Assembly: GCA_902782445.1 (NCBI GenBank)
Contig: CACZNC010000023.1
Location: 1-49,587 of the forward strand
Length of the DNA stretch: 49,587 nucleotides
Direction: 5' to 3'
DNA from: an uncultured Ruminococcus sp.
Lineage (GTDB): Bacteria; Bacillota; Clostridia; Oscillospirales; CAG-272
A program made the translations under genes and the position numbers. Below, one piece after another: positions 1 through 7,051 of this stretch. Each line of letters begins with the position of its first letter. Within the stretch, counting starts at the first letter, position 1. The notes under the pieces are model-generated. The model saw only the letters and a list, made by a program, of their open reading frames with translations, had not been told where the DNA came from and searched no databases.

Positions 1-96
1 TACGTTATTGGTCTAGCCTGTCCTTTTCCCATTTCAGAAGTTCTTGCCAGGCTTCTTCGGGGAAGCCGCGTTTTCCCTTTTAGTTTGAGATTAGTA
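1..96. mobile_element. MITE copy 1 (right part only, cut by window edge)
   Basis: This is the right portion of the dispersed small element described fully at 5242-5424. It carries the shared block TTCTTGCCAGGCTTCTT, a hairpin GGCTTC/GAAGCC, and the terminal repeat ending TTTGAGATTAGTA at 96. The next three bases, TCA at 97-99, have the TNA form of the element's target duplication. They are at the same time the TGA stop codon of znuB on the minus strand. The left end lies outside the window. No coding capacity was found. Confidence 0.75.
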
Positions 97-999
97 TCAG
101 ACTGCTTCCGCCGACATTCCCGTCCGCTTCTGCCGGATCCTGCCGCGGAGCCACGCGATCCCGTAGACGGCGCAGAAGACGAGGAGATTGACGGTGACGA
201 CGGCGGCTCCGGTCTGGATCGGGGCGAAGGTTTCCCCGAGGGAGACGGCGCAGGTGACGAGATAGCCCACCGTGAAGGACGCGGCGGATATGACGGCGGA
301 GAGAATGACGGTCCGGCGGAAATTCCCGGTGATCCGCATGGCGGTGAGGGGCGGGAAGATCAAAAGGGCCGAGATCATGATCGACCCCATCATCTTCATC
401 CCGACGACGATCGTCATGCCGGTGAGGACGGATAAGGTCAGCCCGTAGAGATTAGTCTTCACCCCCGCCGCCCGCGCGAAGGTCTCATCAAATGTGACGG
501 AGAAGATCGTCTTAAAGCTGAGCACGAACCACAAAAGCACCGCCGCCGAGAGCAGGAGGGAGAGGATCATGTCCTTCCCCGAGATGGTGAAGACGGAGGA
601 GGAGCCAAAGAGCGAGGAGCAGATATCCCCTGACCGGCCGCCCGTGACGTTGTAGAGCAGGGTCCCGACCGCCACCGCCCCCGTGGAGACCACCGCGCAG
701 GCCGCGTCCCCGTTCAGCCGTCCGTTCCCCCGGGACAGGCGCAGGATCAGCACGGCGGAGAGGATCACGACGGGGATGGAGATCTCCATCGAATAGAGGG
801 ATCCCACCCCGGCGGCGGAGGCCAGCGCGAGCCCGAAGAACCCCACGTGGGACAGCCCGTCCCCGATCATCGAGTACCGTTTCAGCACGAGGCTCACCCC
901 GAGGACGGCGGAACACAGGGAGACCAGCAGTCCCACCGCCAGGCCCCTCAAGATCACCCGGACGAGAAAGTCCGAGGTCATAATTTCGTAAAGCGTCAT
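97..999 (-). CDS. znuB: Zinc/manganese-type ABC transporter permease (ZnuB-like)
   Basis: This is a 300-residue, strongly hydrophobic membrane protein of the ABC-3 family, which forms the channel of zinc or manganese importers. The motif region around residues 45-55 (MIGDGLSHVGFFG) is typical of ZnuB/MntB/TroB permeases, and about eight membrane segments follow. The start codon overlaps the end of the ATPase gene by 4 nt (ATGA), so the two are translationally coupled. It is the last gene of fur-znuA-znuC-znuB. Zinc is the likeliest metal because of the linked Fur-family regulator, but manganese cannot be excluded. Its TGA stop codon abuts the end of MITE copy 1, and the coding frame appears complete. 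Confidence 0.93.
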   Translation of the reverse strand: MTLYEIMTSDFLVRVILRGLAVGLLVSLCSAVLGVSLVLKRYSMIGDGLSHVGFFGLALASAAGVGSLYSMEISIPVVILSAVLILRLSRGNGRLNGDAACAVVSTGAVAVGTLLYNVTGGRSGDICSSLFGSSSVFTISGKDMILSLLLSAAVLLWFVLSFKTIFSVTFDETFARAAGVKTNLYGLTLSVLTGMTIVVGMKMMGSIMISALLIFPPLTAMRITGNFRRTVILSAVISAASFTVGYLVTCAVSLGETFAPIQTGAAVVTVNLLVFCAVYGIAWLRGRIRQKRTGMSAEAV

Positions 1000-1778
1000 G
1001 TCGTCTCCCCTCCTTCCGCCGGGGGATTCGGATTTTCCCCGGTCCCCTTGTGCCGGAATCCGTGGGTGCGGCGGTGCAGGATCTCTTCCGCCGCCTCGTC
1101 CAGCTGCTCATGCCGTTCGTAGGCCGCGACGGTGCCGAAGAAGGAATGCCCGCGGCACATCGACAGCACGAGATCCGCCTCTCTGAGGGCGCATCCGACG
1201 TCGTGGGTCACCATCATCACCGCGCATCCCCGCTCCTTGTTGATCCGGCGGATGGCAGCGTACATCCCGTGGGCGGCTTCGGGATCCAGTCCCGTCACGG
1301 GTTCGTCGAGCAGGAGCAGGGTGTCCGAGGCGCACATGGCCCGGGCGAGGAGCGCTCTCTGCCGCTGTCCTCCCGAGAGATCCCCGAAGGTCTTTTCGGC
1401 GAGATCCCGGATGCCGAGCAGGTCCATCGCCTCCGCGGCCTTGCGCTTTGATTCCTTTTTCCAGAAGAATCCCGCCCCCTCCCGCGCGACGCAGCCGGAC
1501 AGCACCACCTCCCGGACGGACGCCGGGAAGTCCCTCTGGATCTTCGACTGCTGGGGCAGGTAGCCGATGCCGTTTTTTCTGAGCTCCGGCGCGACGAAAA
1601 GCGTTCCCCCCGCCGGTTTCAGCTCCCCTGTCACGGCCTTGAGCAGCGTGCTCTTCCCCGATCCGTTTTCCCCGACGACGCAGAGGTATTCCCCCGCTCC
1701 CAGCGCGAAGGAGACCCGGTCCGCCGCCGTCACGCCCTCGTAGGCAAGGGTCAGATTGTTCGCTTCTATGATGTTCAT
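996..1778 (-). CDS. znuC: Zinc/manganese-type ABC transporter ATPase (ZnuC-like)
   Basis: This 260-residue ABC ATPase powers metal import at the inner face of the membrane. The Walker A motif GENGSGKST lies at residues 36-44, the Q-loop at GYLPQQS near 72-78, the signature LSGGQ at 134-138 and Walker B LLLLDEP at 154-160. The switch histidine is in MMVTHD. Length and the PQQS Q-loop fit metal-importer ATPases. It lies 22 bp after znuA and overlaps znuB by 4 nt. The last 30 or so residues are a charged tail beyond the core fold. Confidence 0.94.
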   Translation of the reverse strand: MNIIEANNLTLAYEGVTAADRVSFALGAGEYLCVVGENGSGKSTLLKAVTGELKPAGGTLFVAPELRKNGIGYLPQQSKIQRDFPASVREVVLSGCVAREGAGFFWKKESKRKAAEAMDLLGIRDLAEKTFGDLSGGQRQRALLARAMCASDTLLLLDEPVTGLDPEAAHGMYAAIRRINKERGCAVMMVTHDVGCALREADLVLSMCRGHSFFGTVAAYERHEQLDEAAEEILHRRTHGFRHKGTGENPNPPAEGGETT

Positions 1779-1800
1779 GGATTAGCCTTTCTTCCGGGAT

Positions 1801-2763
1801 TCATCCCAAGGCGGTTTTCAGCGTTCCGAGGTTGCGGGACATCAGATCGAGCAGGGTCACGCCGGAATCGAAGTCCCCTTTTGTGACGTTGTGCCCAGAT
1901 TCGAGGGTAAGCACGGCGCATCCCGTTTCCCGCGAGACCGCCGAGGCGCACCGCCCGTCCGAGAATTCGATGATCAGCACCGCCGGAAGATGATGGGATC
2001 TCACCGCGTCCACGAGGGCGTTCACGGTGGCGAGGGAGGCCTCCACGTTCGAAGAACACCCGCTGAAGGCCGCCACGTAGTCGAGATCCCACTCCTCGGC
2101 GAGATAGCGGAAGGGGAACCGGTCCGCCACGGCGATGAACCGCTTGTCGGTGGACGCGAAAAACGCCGCATATTCCGCTTCGAGGGCGGAGATCTTTTCG
2201 AGATACGCCGCAAGGGAGGCTTCGACTTCCGCCGTCCCCTCCGGGTCGATTTCGTTCAGGCTCCCGGCGACGCCCCGGGCGATGGCGCGGATGTTTTCGA
2301 AGGAGGTCCAGACATGCTCGTCCGGCTTCTCTTCCTTCCCGTGCTCTTCATCCTGCTGCTCCAGGATCTTTTCGCCCTTCTCTTCGGCGTATGCGGAACA
2401 GCATTCCAGAGCCGCGAGGGTGCGGGGACGGTCTTCCTCCCGCATGGATCCGAGCAGATCGGCGGCCCAGTCCTCGCTCTCCCCGCCGACGTACACGAAG
2501 AGATCCGCCCGCGCGATCTTCGCCGCATCCGCGAGGGTGGCCTCGTAGCCGTGGGATTCCGTCTCCGGGGGCAGGAGCATTTCCACATCGGCCGCATCCC
2601 CCGCGACCTGCCGGGCGATATCGAACACCGCGAAATTGGTGGCGACGACATAGGGCCTGTCCCCCCCAGCCTTTCCGGACCCGCATCCGGCAAGACATCC
2701 GGAGAATAGAAGAATGGACAGAAAGAACGCGCAGAGGCGGAGGGATCGGGTTTTCATCATCAT
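1801..2763 (-). CDS. znuA: Metal-binding lipoprotein of the zinc importer (ZnuA-like)
   Basis: This 320-residue solute-binding lipoprotein should capture the metal outside the membrane. A hydrophobic signal ends in a lipobox (LAGC, Cys27). Cluster A-I family landmarks include SHGYEAT and DEHVWTS, each supplying one expected histidine ligand, and a short acidic stretch between them (EQQDEEHGKEEK) stands where ZnuA proteins carry a His-rich loop. At the third ligand site (VADRFPF) I see Asp instead of the usual His. The first codons are ATG ATG ATG, so the start could be up to 6 nt later. The ATGA start overlaps the regulator's stop codon. Confidence 0.92.
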   Translation of the reverse strand: MMMKTRSLRLCAFFLSILLFSGCLAGCGSGKAGGDRPYVVATNFAVFDIARQVAGDAADVEMLLPPETESHGYEATLADAAKIARADLFVYVGGESEDWAADLLGSMREEDRPRTLAALECCSAYAEEKGEKILEQQDEEHGKEEKPDEHVWTSFENIRAIARGVAGSLNEIDPEGTAEVEASLAAYLEKISALEAEYAAFFASTDKRFIAVADRFPFRYLAEEWDLDYVAAFSGCSSNVEASLATVNALVDAVRSHHLPAVLIIEFSDGRCASAVSRETGCAVLTLESGHNVTKGDFDSGVTLLDLMSRNLGTLKTALG

Positions 2764-3212
2764 CGTTCCTCCCCCTCTCCGTCCGCGTCCCGGGAGTCCG
2801 GATCCGCCCGTTTTGCCCGCTCGGCCTTTTCCCGGCAGGAGGCGCAGGTGCCGTAGATGACGGTCCGGCCGCAGTCCACCGCAAATCCGTGCTCGCTCAT
2901 GAAATGGCCGAGGATGGTCTCAAGGAAGGAGCAGTCCATGTGAATGAGCTCCCCGCATTCCTCGCACCGGAGGTGGATGTGGTCGGGCCGCGCGCCGCAG
3001 GAATCGTACTGATAATAGGCGCACTCCCCCCGTCCGCCGCCGGCCGTGAATTTGCGGAGCAGTCCCGCGTCGGTCAGAGCCGTGATGGCCCGGAAAACGG
3101 TTGCCTCCCCGGCGTCGACCTGACGGTAGACCTCCTTGACGGAGAAGCACTGTTCCCCGTGTTCCCTGAAAAACCGCAGGATCTCGTCCCGCTGCTTCGT
3201 TCTGTACTGCAT
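2760..3212 (-). CDS. Fur-family metalloregulator, probably Zur
   Basis: This is a 150-residue Fur-family transcription factor. A winged helix spans roughly residues 5-60 (VKEVYRQV, ATVFRAITAL). A metal site (DHIHLRCEECG, Cys83 and Cys86) and a second Cys pair (CASC, 123-126) follow, the normal structural zinc arrangement. I chose the ATG at 3212. An in-frame GTG at 3260 gives 166 residues, but it lies upstream of the expected transcription start of the promoter at 3261-3289. The gene is first in the operon with znuA, znuC and znuB, which argues for zinc-responsive repression. PerR or Fur specificity cannot be excluded by eye. Confidence 0.92.
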   Translation of the reverse strand: MQYRTKQRDEILRFFREHGEQCFSVKEVYRQVDAGEATVFRAITALTDAGLLRKFTAGGGRGECAYYQYDSCGARPDHIHLRCEECGELIHMDCSFLETILGHFMSEHGFAVDCGRTVIYGTCASCREKAERAKRADPDSRDADGEGEER

Positions 3213-3225
3213 ATTCCCACGCTTT

Positions 3226-3246
3226 TGAAAATGAATTTCAATTTCA
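3226..3246. promoter_or_regulatory. Probable Fur/Zur operator (21-bp inverted repeat)
   Basis: TGAAAATGAA-T-TTCAATTTCA is a dyad with 10-bp arms matching at 9 of 10 positions around a central T. It starts about 8 bp downstream of the expected transcription start and lies just before the regulator's ATG, a position suited to autorepression. Fur-family operators are AT-rich dyads of about this size. Which regulator binds is inference. Confidence 0.6.
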
Positions 3247-3260
3247 GATTCGGTTCCCAC

Positions 3261-3289
3261 AGTATAGCACAGAGGGAACGCTTTGTCAA
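3261..3289 (-). promoter_or_regulatory. Sigma-A promoter of the fur-znuACB operon
   Basis: On the minus strand TTGACA (3284-3289), a 17-bp spacer and TATACT (3261-3266) form a near-consensus promoter. Transcription should begin near 3254, followed by the 21-bp dyad and then the ATG at 3212. Confidence 0.85.
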
Positions 3290-3372
3290 GAGGGAATGAA
3301 AAAAACGTTCGGATCGGCTTTTCGCGGCGGTCCGGACGGATTCATGTCCTGTTTTTCAGGGGAACGGGCTCA

Positions 3373-3524
3373 TACTATTTCCGTTCTAAATGATGTCATC
3401 CAGAGATATCGCTGTTCTTTTCTCCTTTATCGAGGAGAAAAGAACCAAAAGAGGAACTCCTAGAAAGCCTTTTTGAAAAAAGGTTGATCAAAAACTTTTG
3501 ACATGGTTTAGAATGAAATCAGTA
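3373..3524. mobile_element. MITE copy 2, same ends but different interior
   Basis: This is a 152-bp element with terminal repeats starting TACTATTTCCGTTCTAAA at the left and, inverted, TACTGATTTCATTCTAAA at the right. The 3-bp sequence TCA flanks it on both sides (3370-3372 and 3525-3527). The right TCA is the TGA stop of the downstream minus-strand lipoprotein. The interior is unlike the other copies. It holds a perfect 12-bp hairpin (GTTCTTTTCTCC at 3414-3425 with its complement at 3434-3445) and a CCTTTTT/AAAAAGG stem. No ORF was found. Confidence 0.7.
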
Positions 3525-5129
3525 TCAGGGCTTTATCGGATAATAGCGAAAACGGGGTTTGATGAGCCAGTAGCCGCCCTTCTCCACGTATGTTTCAGCG
3601 ACGGTGGACTGATGGCTCCGGAACTCCTCGTCGCTCATGTTGTACAGCCGGCGGTACAGGATCTGCGGGGGCTCCCCGTCGAGGGTCTCTTTGACGATCC
3701 GGGTCTCCCGGTACTGATAGTCGTCCGGCCAGAGGATCTCGACGTACATTGCCGTGACGAACGCCGTACTGTTTCCGACGGCGCACACCCCCAGCCAGCG
3801 GACGGACCCGGAAGATTCCCAGATCTTTTCCCGGTGAAAGCCGTTCGAGACCCAGAGGCTTCCGTTTCCGAGGGTGTCGATCCCGAAACCGGACGTCTTC
3901 GCGCCCCGGAAGGGGTTCTCCGTGAAATACGCGATCCGCCCGTCGTCCTGCAGACGGAAATCCGCCGCCTTCGACGCGATCTTGCGGGGGCTGTACGCGA
4001 TCACGTCCGTCCGCCAGACCGACCCGTCGCCGCAGAGCCAGAAGCATTTGTCCCCGAACGCGCGGAACTTCACGACATTCCGTCCGAGCACTTCGGGATT
4101 GTCGGAATTCGGGTCCCGGCGGTACAGATCATAGCCCGCGCCGTTCTCCCACCTGCCGAGATAGAGGACGTACTTCCCTGCCGCGCCGCAGTACGGGGAG
4201 GTATAGGAGGCGATCTTTTTCCGGGAACCGTCCTCCGGGTCCATGAGCTCCACCTTGTATTCCGCCCGGTCCCACTGCTTTCCGTAATCGGGGGACTGGA
4301 GCACGAGCTTTCCCTCGCAGATCCCGTACACGTCGCTCTGGCCGACGCGGATCCGGCAGGCTTCCCCGCTTTCGAGATCGACGGAGGAGAGGTACTTCAC
4401 CGGACCGGAATCCCCCTCCGCGTCTTCCCCGCTCACGAGGAACAGGACGCCGTCCCGGATCACCATGAGAAAACAGGTGCGGTCGAAAAACTCGATCAGC
4501 TTGCGGAAGGTCCTTGTTTCGATGTCGTACCGCATGACATAGCTTCGGAGCGGAAGCCCTTCGATCCCCGGGTGCTCCTCCCCTTCCGGCCACGGTTCCT
4601 GCCGGTATCCGACAAAATAAAGCGCGCCGTCCCAGAACTGCGCGAAAGAGCCGGAAATCTCCATCCCGTGGGTACAGGGCCCCGGGACGGTGCACGCGGG
4701 GTCGACGCAGATCCGGGAGGGGATCCCCTCCGCGTCGTAATACACGATCCCGTCGGAGACATTGCCCGCCTTTCCGTCCTCCCCTCCGGCCCGGACCGTG
4801 CGGAAGACGAATACGCCTCCCCGCCCGTCCTCGAGAAAGTCCCTGTTCGCCCCTTCGTAAGGCGCGGACAGGGTGACGGAGCGGCCGAGGTAATCGACGA
4901 ATCCCTCGGTGAAGCCCGTGATCTCCGGGATATCGTAGCCGTACTTGCTCTCAAACGGCACGTAGCCTTCCTGCTCTTCCCGGGCGAGAAATTCTTCCCG
5001 GTACCATTCGGGATCGAATCCGATCTCGGAAGTCTCGCTTCCCCCGGTCTCTTCCGATTCCCGTTCGGCGCAGCCCGCGAAGAGGAGGACCGCGGCGAAA
5101 AGAACGGACAGCAGATAGATCCTCTTCAT
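3525..5129 (-). CDS. Lipoprotein of unknown function, possible beta-propeller
   Basis: This 534-residue secreted lipoprotein has a signal MKRIYLLSVLFAAVLLF and lipobox FAGC. The rest is rich in short beta-strand-like stretches with repeated blocks ending in D-x-G or W (for example MRYDIETRTF, SVDLESGEACRI, RRDPNSDNPEVL). This pattern suggests a propeller domain that reports or binds extracellular ligands, but I do not recognise a named family. The start is the ATG at 5129, preceded by AGGAGG. An in-frame start at 5168 would lie inside the promoter -10 box. The gene is monocistronic, and its TGA stop is the right flank of MITE copy 2. Confidence 0.85.
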   Translation of the reverse strand: MKRIYLLSVLFAAVLLFAGCAERESEETGGSETSEIGFDPEWYREEFLAREEQEGYVPFESKYGYDIPEITGFTEGFVDYLGRSVTLSAPYEGANRDFLEDGRGGVFVFRTVRAGGEDGKAGNVSDGIVYYDAEGIPSRICVDPACTVPGPCTHGMEISGSFAQFWDGALYFVGYRQEPWPEGEEHPGIEGLPLRSYVMRYDIETRTFRKLIEFFDRTCFLMVIRDGVLFLVSGEDAEGDSGPVKYLSSVDLESGEACRIRVGQSDVYGICEGKLVLQSPDYGKQWDRAEYKVELMDPEDGSRKKIASYTSPYCGAAGKYVLYLGRWENGAGYDLYRRDPNSDNPEVLGRNVVKFRAFGDKCFWLCGDGSVWRTDVIAYSPRKIASKAADFRLQDDGRIAYFTENPFRGAKTSGFGIDTLGNGSLWVSNGFHREKIWESSGSVRWLGVCAVGNSTAFVTAMYVEILWPDDYQYRETRIVKETLDGEPPQILYRRLYNMSDEEFRSHQSTVAETYVEKGGYWLIKPRFRYYPIKP

Positions 5130-5156
5130 GATCGGCCTCCTCTCCTCTTTTTTTGT

Positions 5157-5185
5157 AGTATACCACAAATTTCAAGATTTGTCAA
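5157..5185 (-). promoter_or_regulatory. Sigma-A promoter of the lipoprotein gene
   Basis: TTGACA (5180-5185), a 17-bp spacer and TATACT (5157-5162) on the minus strand. The ribosome binding site AGGAGG and the ATG at 5129 follow. Confidence 0.85.
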
Positions 5186-5241
5186 GAAAAAATCAAAAAG
5201 AGCCGTTTCCCCTGTATGAGGATCCGGCTCCCGGTTTCTTA

Positions 5242-5424
5242 TACTATTCTCTTTCTAAATAGCTAACTATATGGGTTTTGATCGCTCTCCGTAGGATGCG
5301 AACAATCTATGATTGTGAGCTCACGAGCGATAACTCTGACAGCAGCCTTGTCCTATACCCCCATGAAAGTTCTTGCCAGGCTTCTTTCAAGAAGCCGCGT
5401 TTCCTTTTTAGCTTGAGATTAGTA
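5242..5424. mobile_element. MITE copy 3, both ends and TTA duplication present
   Basis: This 183-bp element begins TACTATTCTCTTTCTAAAT and ends in a sequence whose complement is TACTAATCTCAAGCTAAAA. The two ends match at about 17 of 22 positions. Identical TTA trinucleotides flank it (5239-5241 and 5425-5427). The interior includes GAGCTCACGAGCGATAACTC and the perfect 8-bp hairpin GGCTTCTT/AAGAAGCC near the right end. It lacks the 84-bp unit found in copies 4 and 5. No transposase is encoded, so mobility would depend on an enzyme elsewhere. Confidence 0.8.
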
Positions 5425-5428
5425 TTAT

Positions 5429-5932
5429 TCACTTCACGGGCTTCGCCATGCTCTTGTTCGAGAACTCCCTTGTCCCGGTGAGCTCCCGCTCGATTTCGAG
5501 AAACTCCGGGACCTCGAATTCCTCGTCCTCCGCGCCCAGCTCGACCTCGAGGACGGCTCTGTTTTCCAGTCCGGGGCCGCCGTAGAAGAAGGGATAGACG
5601 TCGATCTCCATGAGGTGCCCCCGGTAGGGAAAGCGGTACCGGGTCTTCTCGATCCGGGTTTCGGCTTCGGCGAGGAGGCGGCTGTATTCCTCCTCCGGGA
5701 CGGTCCGCTCGATCTCCTCCCGGCTGATCCCGCCGAGCTTGTCCTTCGTCGTGTAGACATGGGTGATCTCCCCGTCCTCTTCGATCCGGCGCACGCGGCG
5801 TTCAGTCGACGAGCCAGGGAGGTTTTTCAGATAGGTCTGGGTGATCCGCCAGACGGCGCAGTCCGGCTGAGCCGCGATGAGCTTGAAATCCGGCTTTCGG
5901 ATGAGGAATTTTCTTTCGATTTCGACGGACAT
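5429..5932 (-). CDS. CYTH-domain protein (triphosphate tunnel metalloenzyme family)
   Basis: This 167-residue protein opens with the CYTH signature EIERKF (ExExK) at residues 4-9. Paired basic and acidic strands follow (ERRVRRI, VYTTKDK, EIERTVP, TRYRFPY, MEIDVYPF, AVLEVELG) and should line a tunnel that binds triphosphates and divalent metal. Family members hydrolyse inorganic triphosphate or thiamine triphosphate, or make cyclic AMP; tripolyphosphatase is likeliest for a stand-alone bacterial CYTH protein of this size. It lies 37 bp after a small gene on the same strand. The TTA flank of MITE copy 3 ends 1 nt from its stop codon. Confidence 0.9.
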   Translation of the reverse strand: MSVEIERKFLIRKPDFKLIAAQPDCAVWRITQTYLKNLPGSSTERRVRRIEEDGEITHVYTTKDKLGGISREEIERTVPEEEYSRLLAEAETRIEKTRYRFPYRGHLMEIDVYPFFYGGPGLENRAVLEVELGAEDEEFEVPEFLEIERELTGTREFSNKSMAKPVK

Positions 5933-5969
5933 GCCTTCCTCACAGTCTGCCCCGCCCGCGGACGGAGAT

Positions 5970-6194
5970 TCAGCGCACTTCCTCCCCCCGGACGAAAGCC
6001 CGGACGTACCGGCGCATTTCGTATCCGGTGGTCAGGCCCTGCGCTCCGCCGACGAATTCCCGTTTTTCCTTTTCGGAGAGGCGGGAAAAGCGTTCGAGGG
6101 AGGCGTCCTCCTCCATGAGCGCCGCGCCGAGGGCTCCGGGGATGCTGAGTTTCTGTTCCGCGTGCATGATGGGCGGTCTTTGATCCTGATTCAT
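5970..6194 (-). CDS. Small protein of unknown function (74 aa)
   Basis: This is a 74-residue soluble, charged protein. It has a strong ribosome binding site (AGGAGG, 5 nt before the ATG) and the same strand and spacing as the CYTH gene 37 bp downstream, so they probably form one transcript. A helical core with LSEKEKREFVGGAQGL and a basic C-terminus is visible. There is no membrane segment or Cys motif. I do not recognise a family, and the gene call rests on the ribosome binding site and position. Confidence 0.6.
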   Translation of the reverse strand: MNQDQRPPIMHAEQKLSIPGALGAALMEEDASLERFSRLSEKEKREFVGGAQGLTTGYEMRRYVRAFVRGEEVR

Positions 6195-6270
6195 GGGATC
6201 CTCCTCAGAAAAGGGTTCTGGCGGCAGTATGCCCCGGACGGGGAGGATCTATGCGTCCTTCCGCGCACGC

Positions 6271-6296
6271 ACGGATCCCGGGGGACGGCATATACT
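6271..6296 (+). promoter_or_regulatory. Possible sporulation-type promoter for the small Gly/Cys-rich gene
   Basis: Upstream of the 53-residue gene is CATATACT (6289-6296), resembling the CATA-type -10 of sigma-E/sigma-K. An AC dinucleotide lies 16 bp before it (6271-6272), as in sigma-K -35 elements. No TTGACA-type -35 is present. This is weak evidence read by eye. Confidence 0.3.
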
Positions 6297-6328
6297 GGCA
6301 GTGATCCCCGGGAAAGGAGGACGCGAAC

Positions 6329-6490
6329 ATGTGTGACTTCGGCTGGAACGGACTCGGCTGGATCGCCGTAGCCCTTGCGCTCATCACGCTTTTCCACACG
6401 AACGGCGACGGCTGCGGCTGCCAGAACAACGGCGGCACCGTCGGCGGCGGATGCGGCGGATGCCTCGGCAACTGCGGCGGATGCAGATGA
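6329..6490 (+). CDS. Gly/Cys-rich small membrane-anchored protein (53 aa)
   Basis: This is a 53-residue ORF preceded by a strong ribosome binding site (GGAAAGGAGG, 8 nt before ATG) and followed at once by an intrinsic terminator, so it forms a complete transcription unit. The N-terminal half has one hydrophobic segment (WIAVALALITLF, residues 11-22). The C-terminal half is Gly, Asn and Cys rich with GCGC, GCGGC and NCGGC motifs carrying eight cysteines after the membrane segment. Short Gly-rich hydrophobic proteins are common in spore coats of endospore formers, and the possible CATA-type promoter fits that, but the function is unknown. Metal or disulfide chemistry by the Cys cluster is another possibility. 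Confidence 0.7.
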   Translation: MCDFGWNGLGWIAVALALITLFHTNGDGCGCQNNGGTVGGGCGGCLGNCGGCR

Positions 6491-6505
6491 TCCGGTAGGA
6501 CTCAT

Positions 6506-6536
6506 GCCCGGCGGCGCAGAAAACTGCCGGGCTTTC
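6506..6536 (+). terminator. Intrinsic terminator after the small Gly/Cys-rich gene
   Basis: GCCCGGC (6506-6512) pairs with GCCGGGC (6526-6532) and is followed by TTTCT. It sits 16 bp past the small gene's stop codon and just before the convergent end of coaD. Confidence 0.75.
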
Positions 6537-6550
6537 TGATTATTTGGGAA

Positions 6551-7051
6551 TTACCCTCTCCCATCCGCGAGGCGGCGGTAAGTCTCTTCCACGTCCGCGC
6601 GGCAGACCTCCGGGACCGCGTCGCCGAGGGGCGCTCCGTATTTGAGGAGATCCCGCACGTAGGTGGAACTGACCTCGGCGAGGGTCGGGGCGGCGGGGAG
6701 GACGAGGGTCTCTATTGCGGGATCGAATCGCTTCATGATGGCGGCGAGGGAGTATTCGTAGTCGAAATCCGACCCGGACCTGGCCCCCCGGACGATGAAC
6801 CGGGCTCCGATCTTCTCCATCGCGTCAGAGGTGAGCCCGCCCCAGAGCATCGCGTCCGCCCCCGGGATCCCGGCGCACACGGCCCCGCAGAACCGGAGCC
6901 GCTCCGAAGGGGGAAAGAGCCCCGAGGCCTTTTCGGTGTTGGCGAGGATCAGCACGGTGACCCGGTCGAACATCGCCGCCGCCCGCCGGATCAGGTCCTC
7001 GTGGCCCGAGGTGACGGGGTCGAAGCTCCCGGTGATGACGGCGTGTCTCAT
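6551..7051 (-). CDS. coaD: Phosphopantetheine adenylyltransferase
   Basis: This 166-residue enzyme adenylates 4'-phosphopantetheine to dephospho-CoA, the fourth step of coenzyme A synthesis. The nucleotidyltransferase TxGH motif lies in GSFDPVTSGHEDLI (residues 8-21). RGARSGSDFDYEYSLA is the equivalent of the family's RGLRxxxDFEYE, and VSSTYVRDLL is the C-terminal ISSTxxR motif. The length is normal. Its start overlaps the rsmD stop by 4 nt, the common rsmD-coaD pairing of Bacillota. Confidence 0.97.
   Translation of the reverse strand: MRHAVITGSFDPVTSGHEDLIRRAAAMFDRVTVLILANTEKASGLFPPSERLRFCGAVCAGIPGADAMLWGGLTSDAMEKIGARFIVRGARSGSDFDYEYSLAAIMKRFDPAIETLVLPAAPTLAEVSSTYVRDLLKYGAPLGDAVPEVCRADVEETYRRLADGRG

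Noticed and set aside
3498..5219. 573-codon plus-strand ORF opposite the lipoprotein
   Set aside because: A shadow frame caused by high GC. The minus-strand gene has signal peptide, lipobox, promoter and ribosome binding site.
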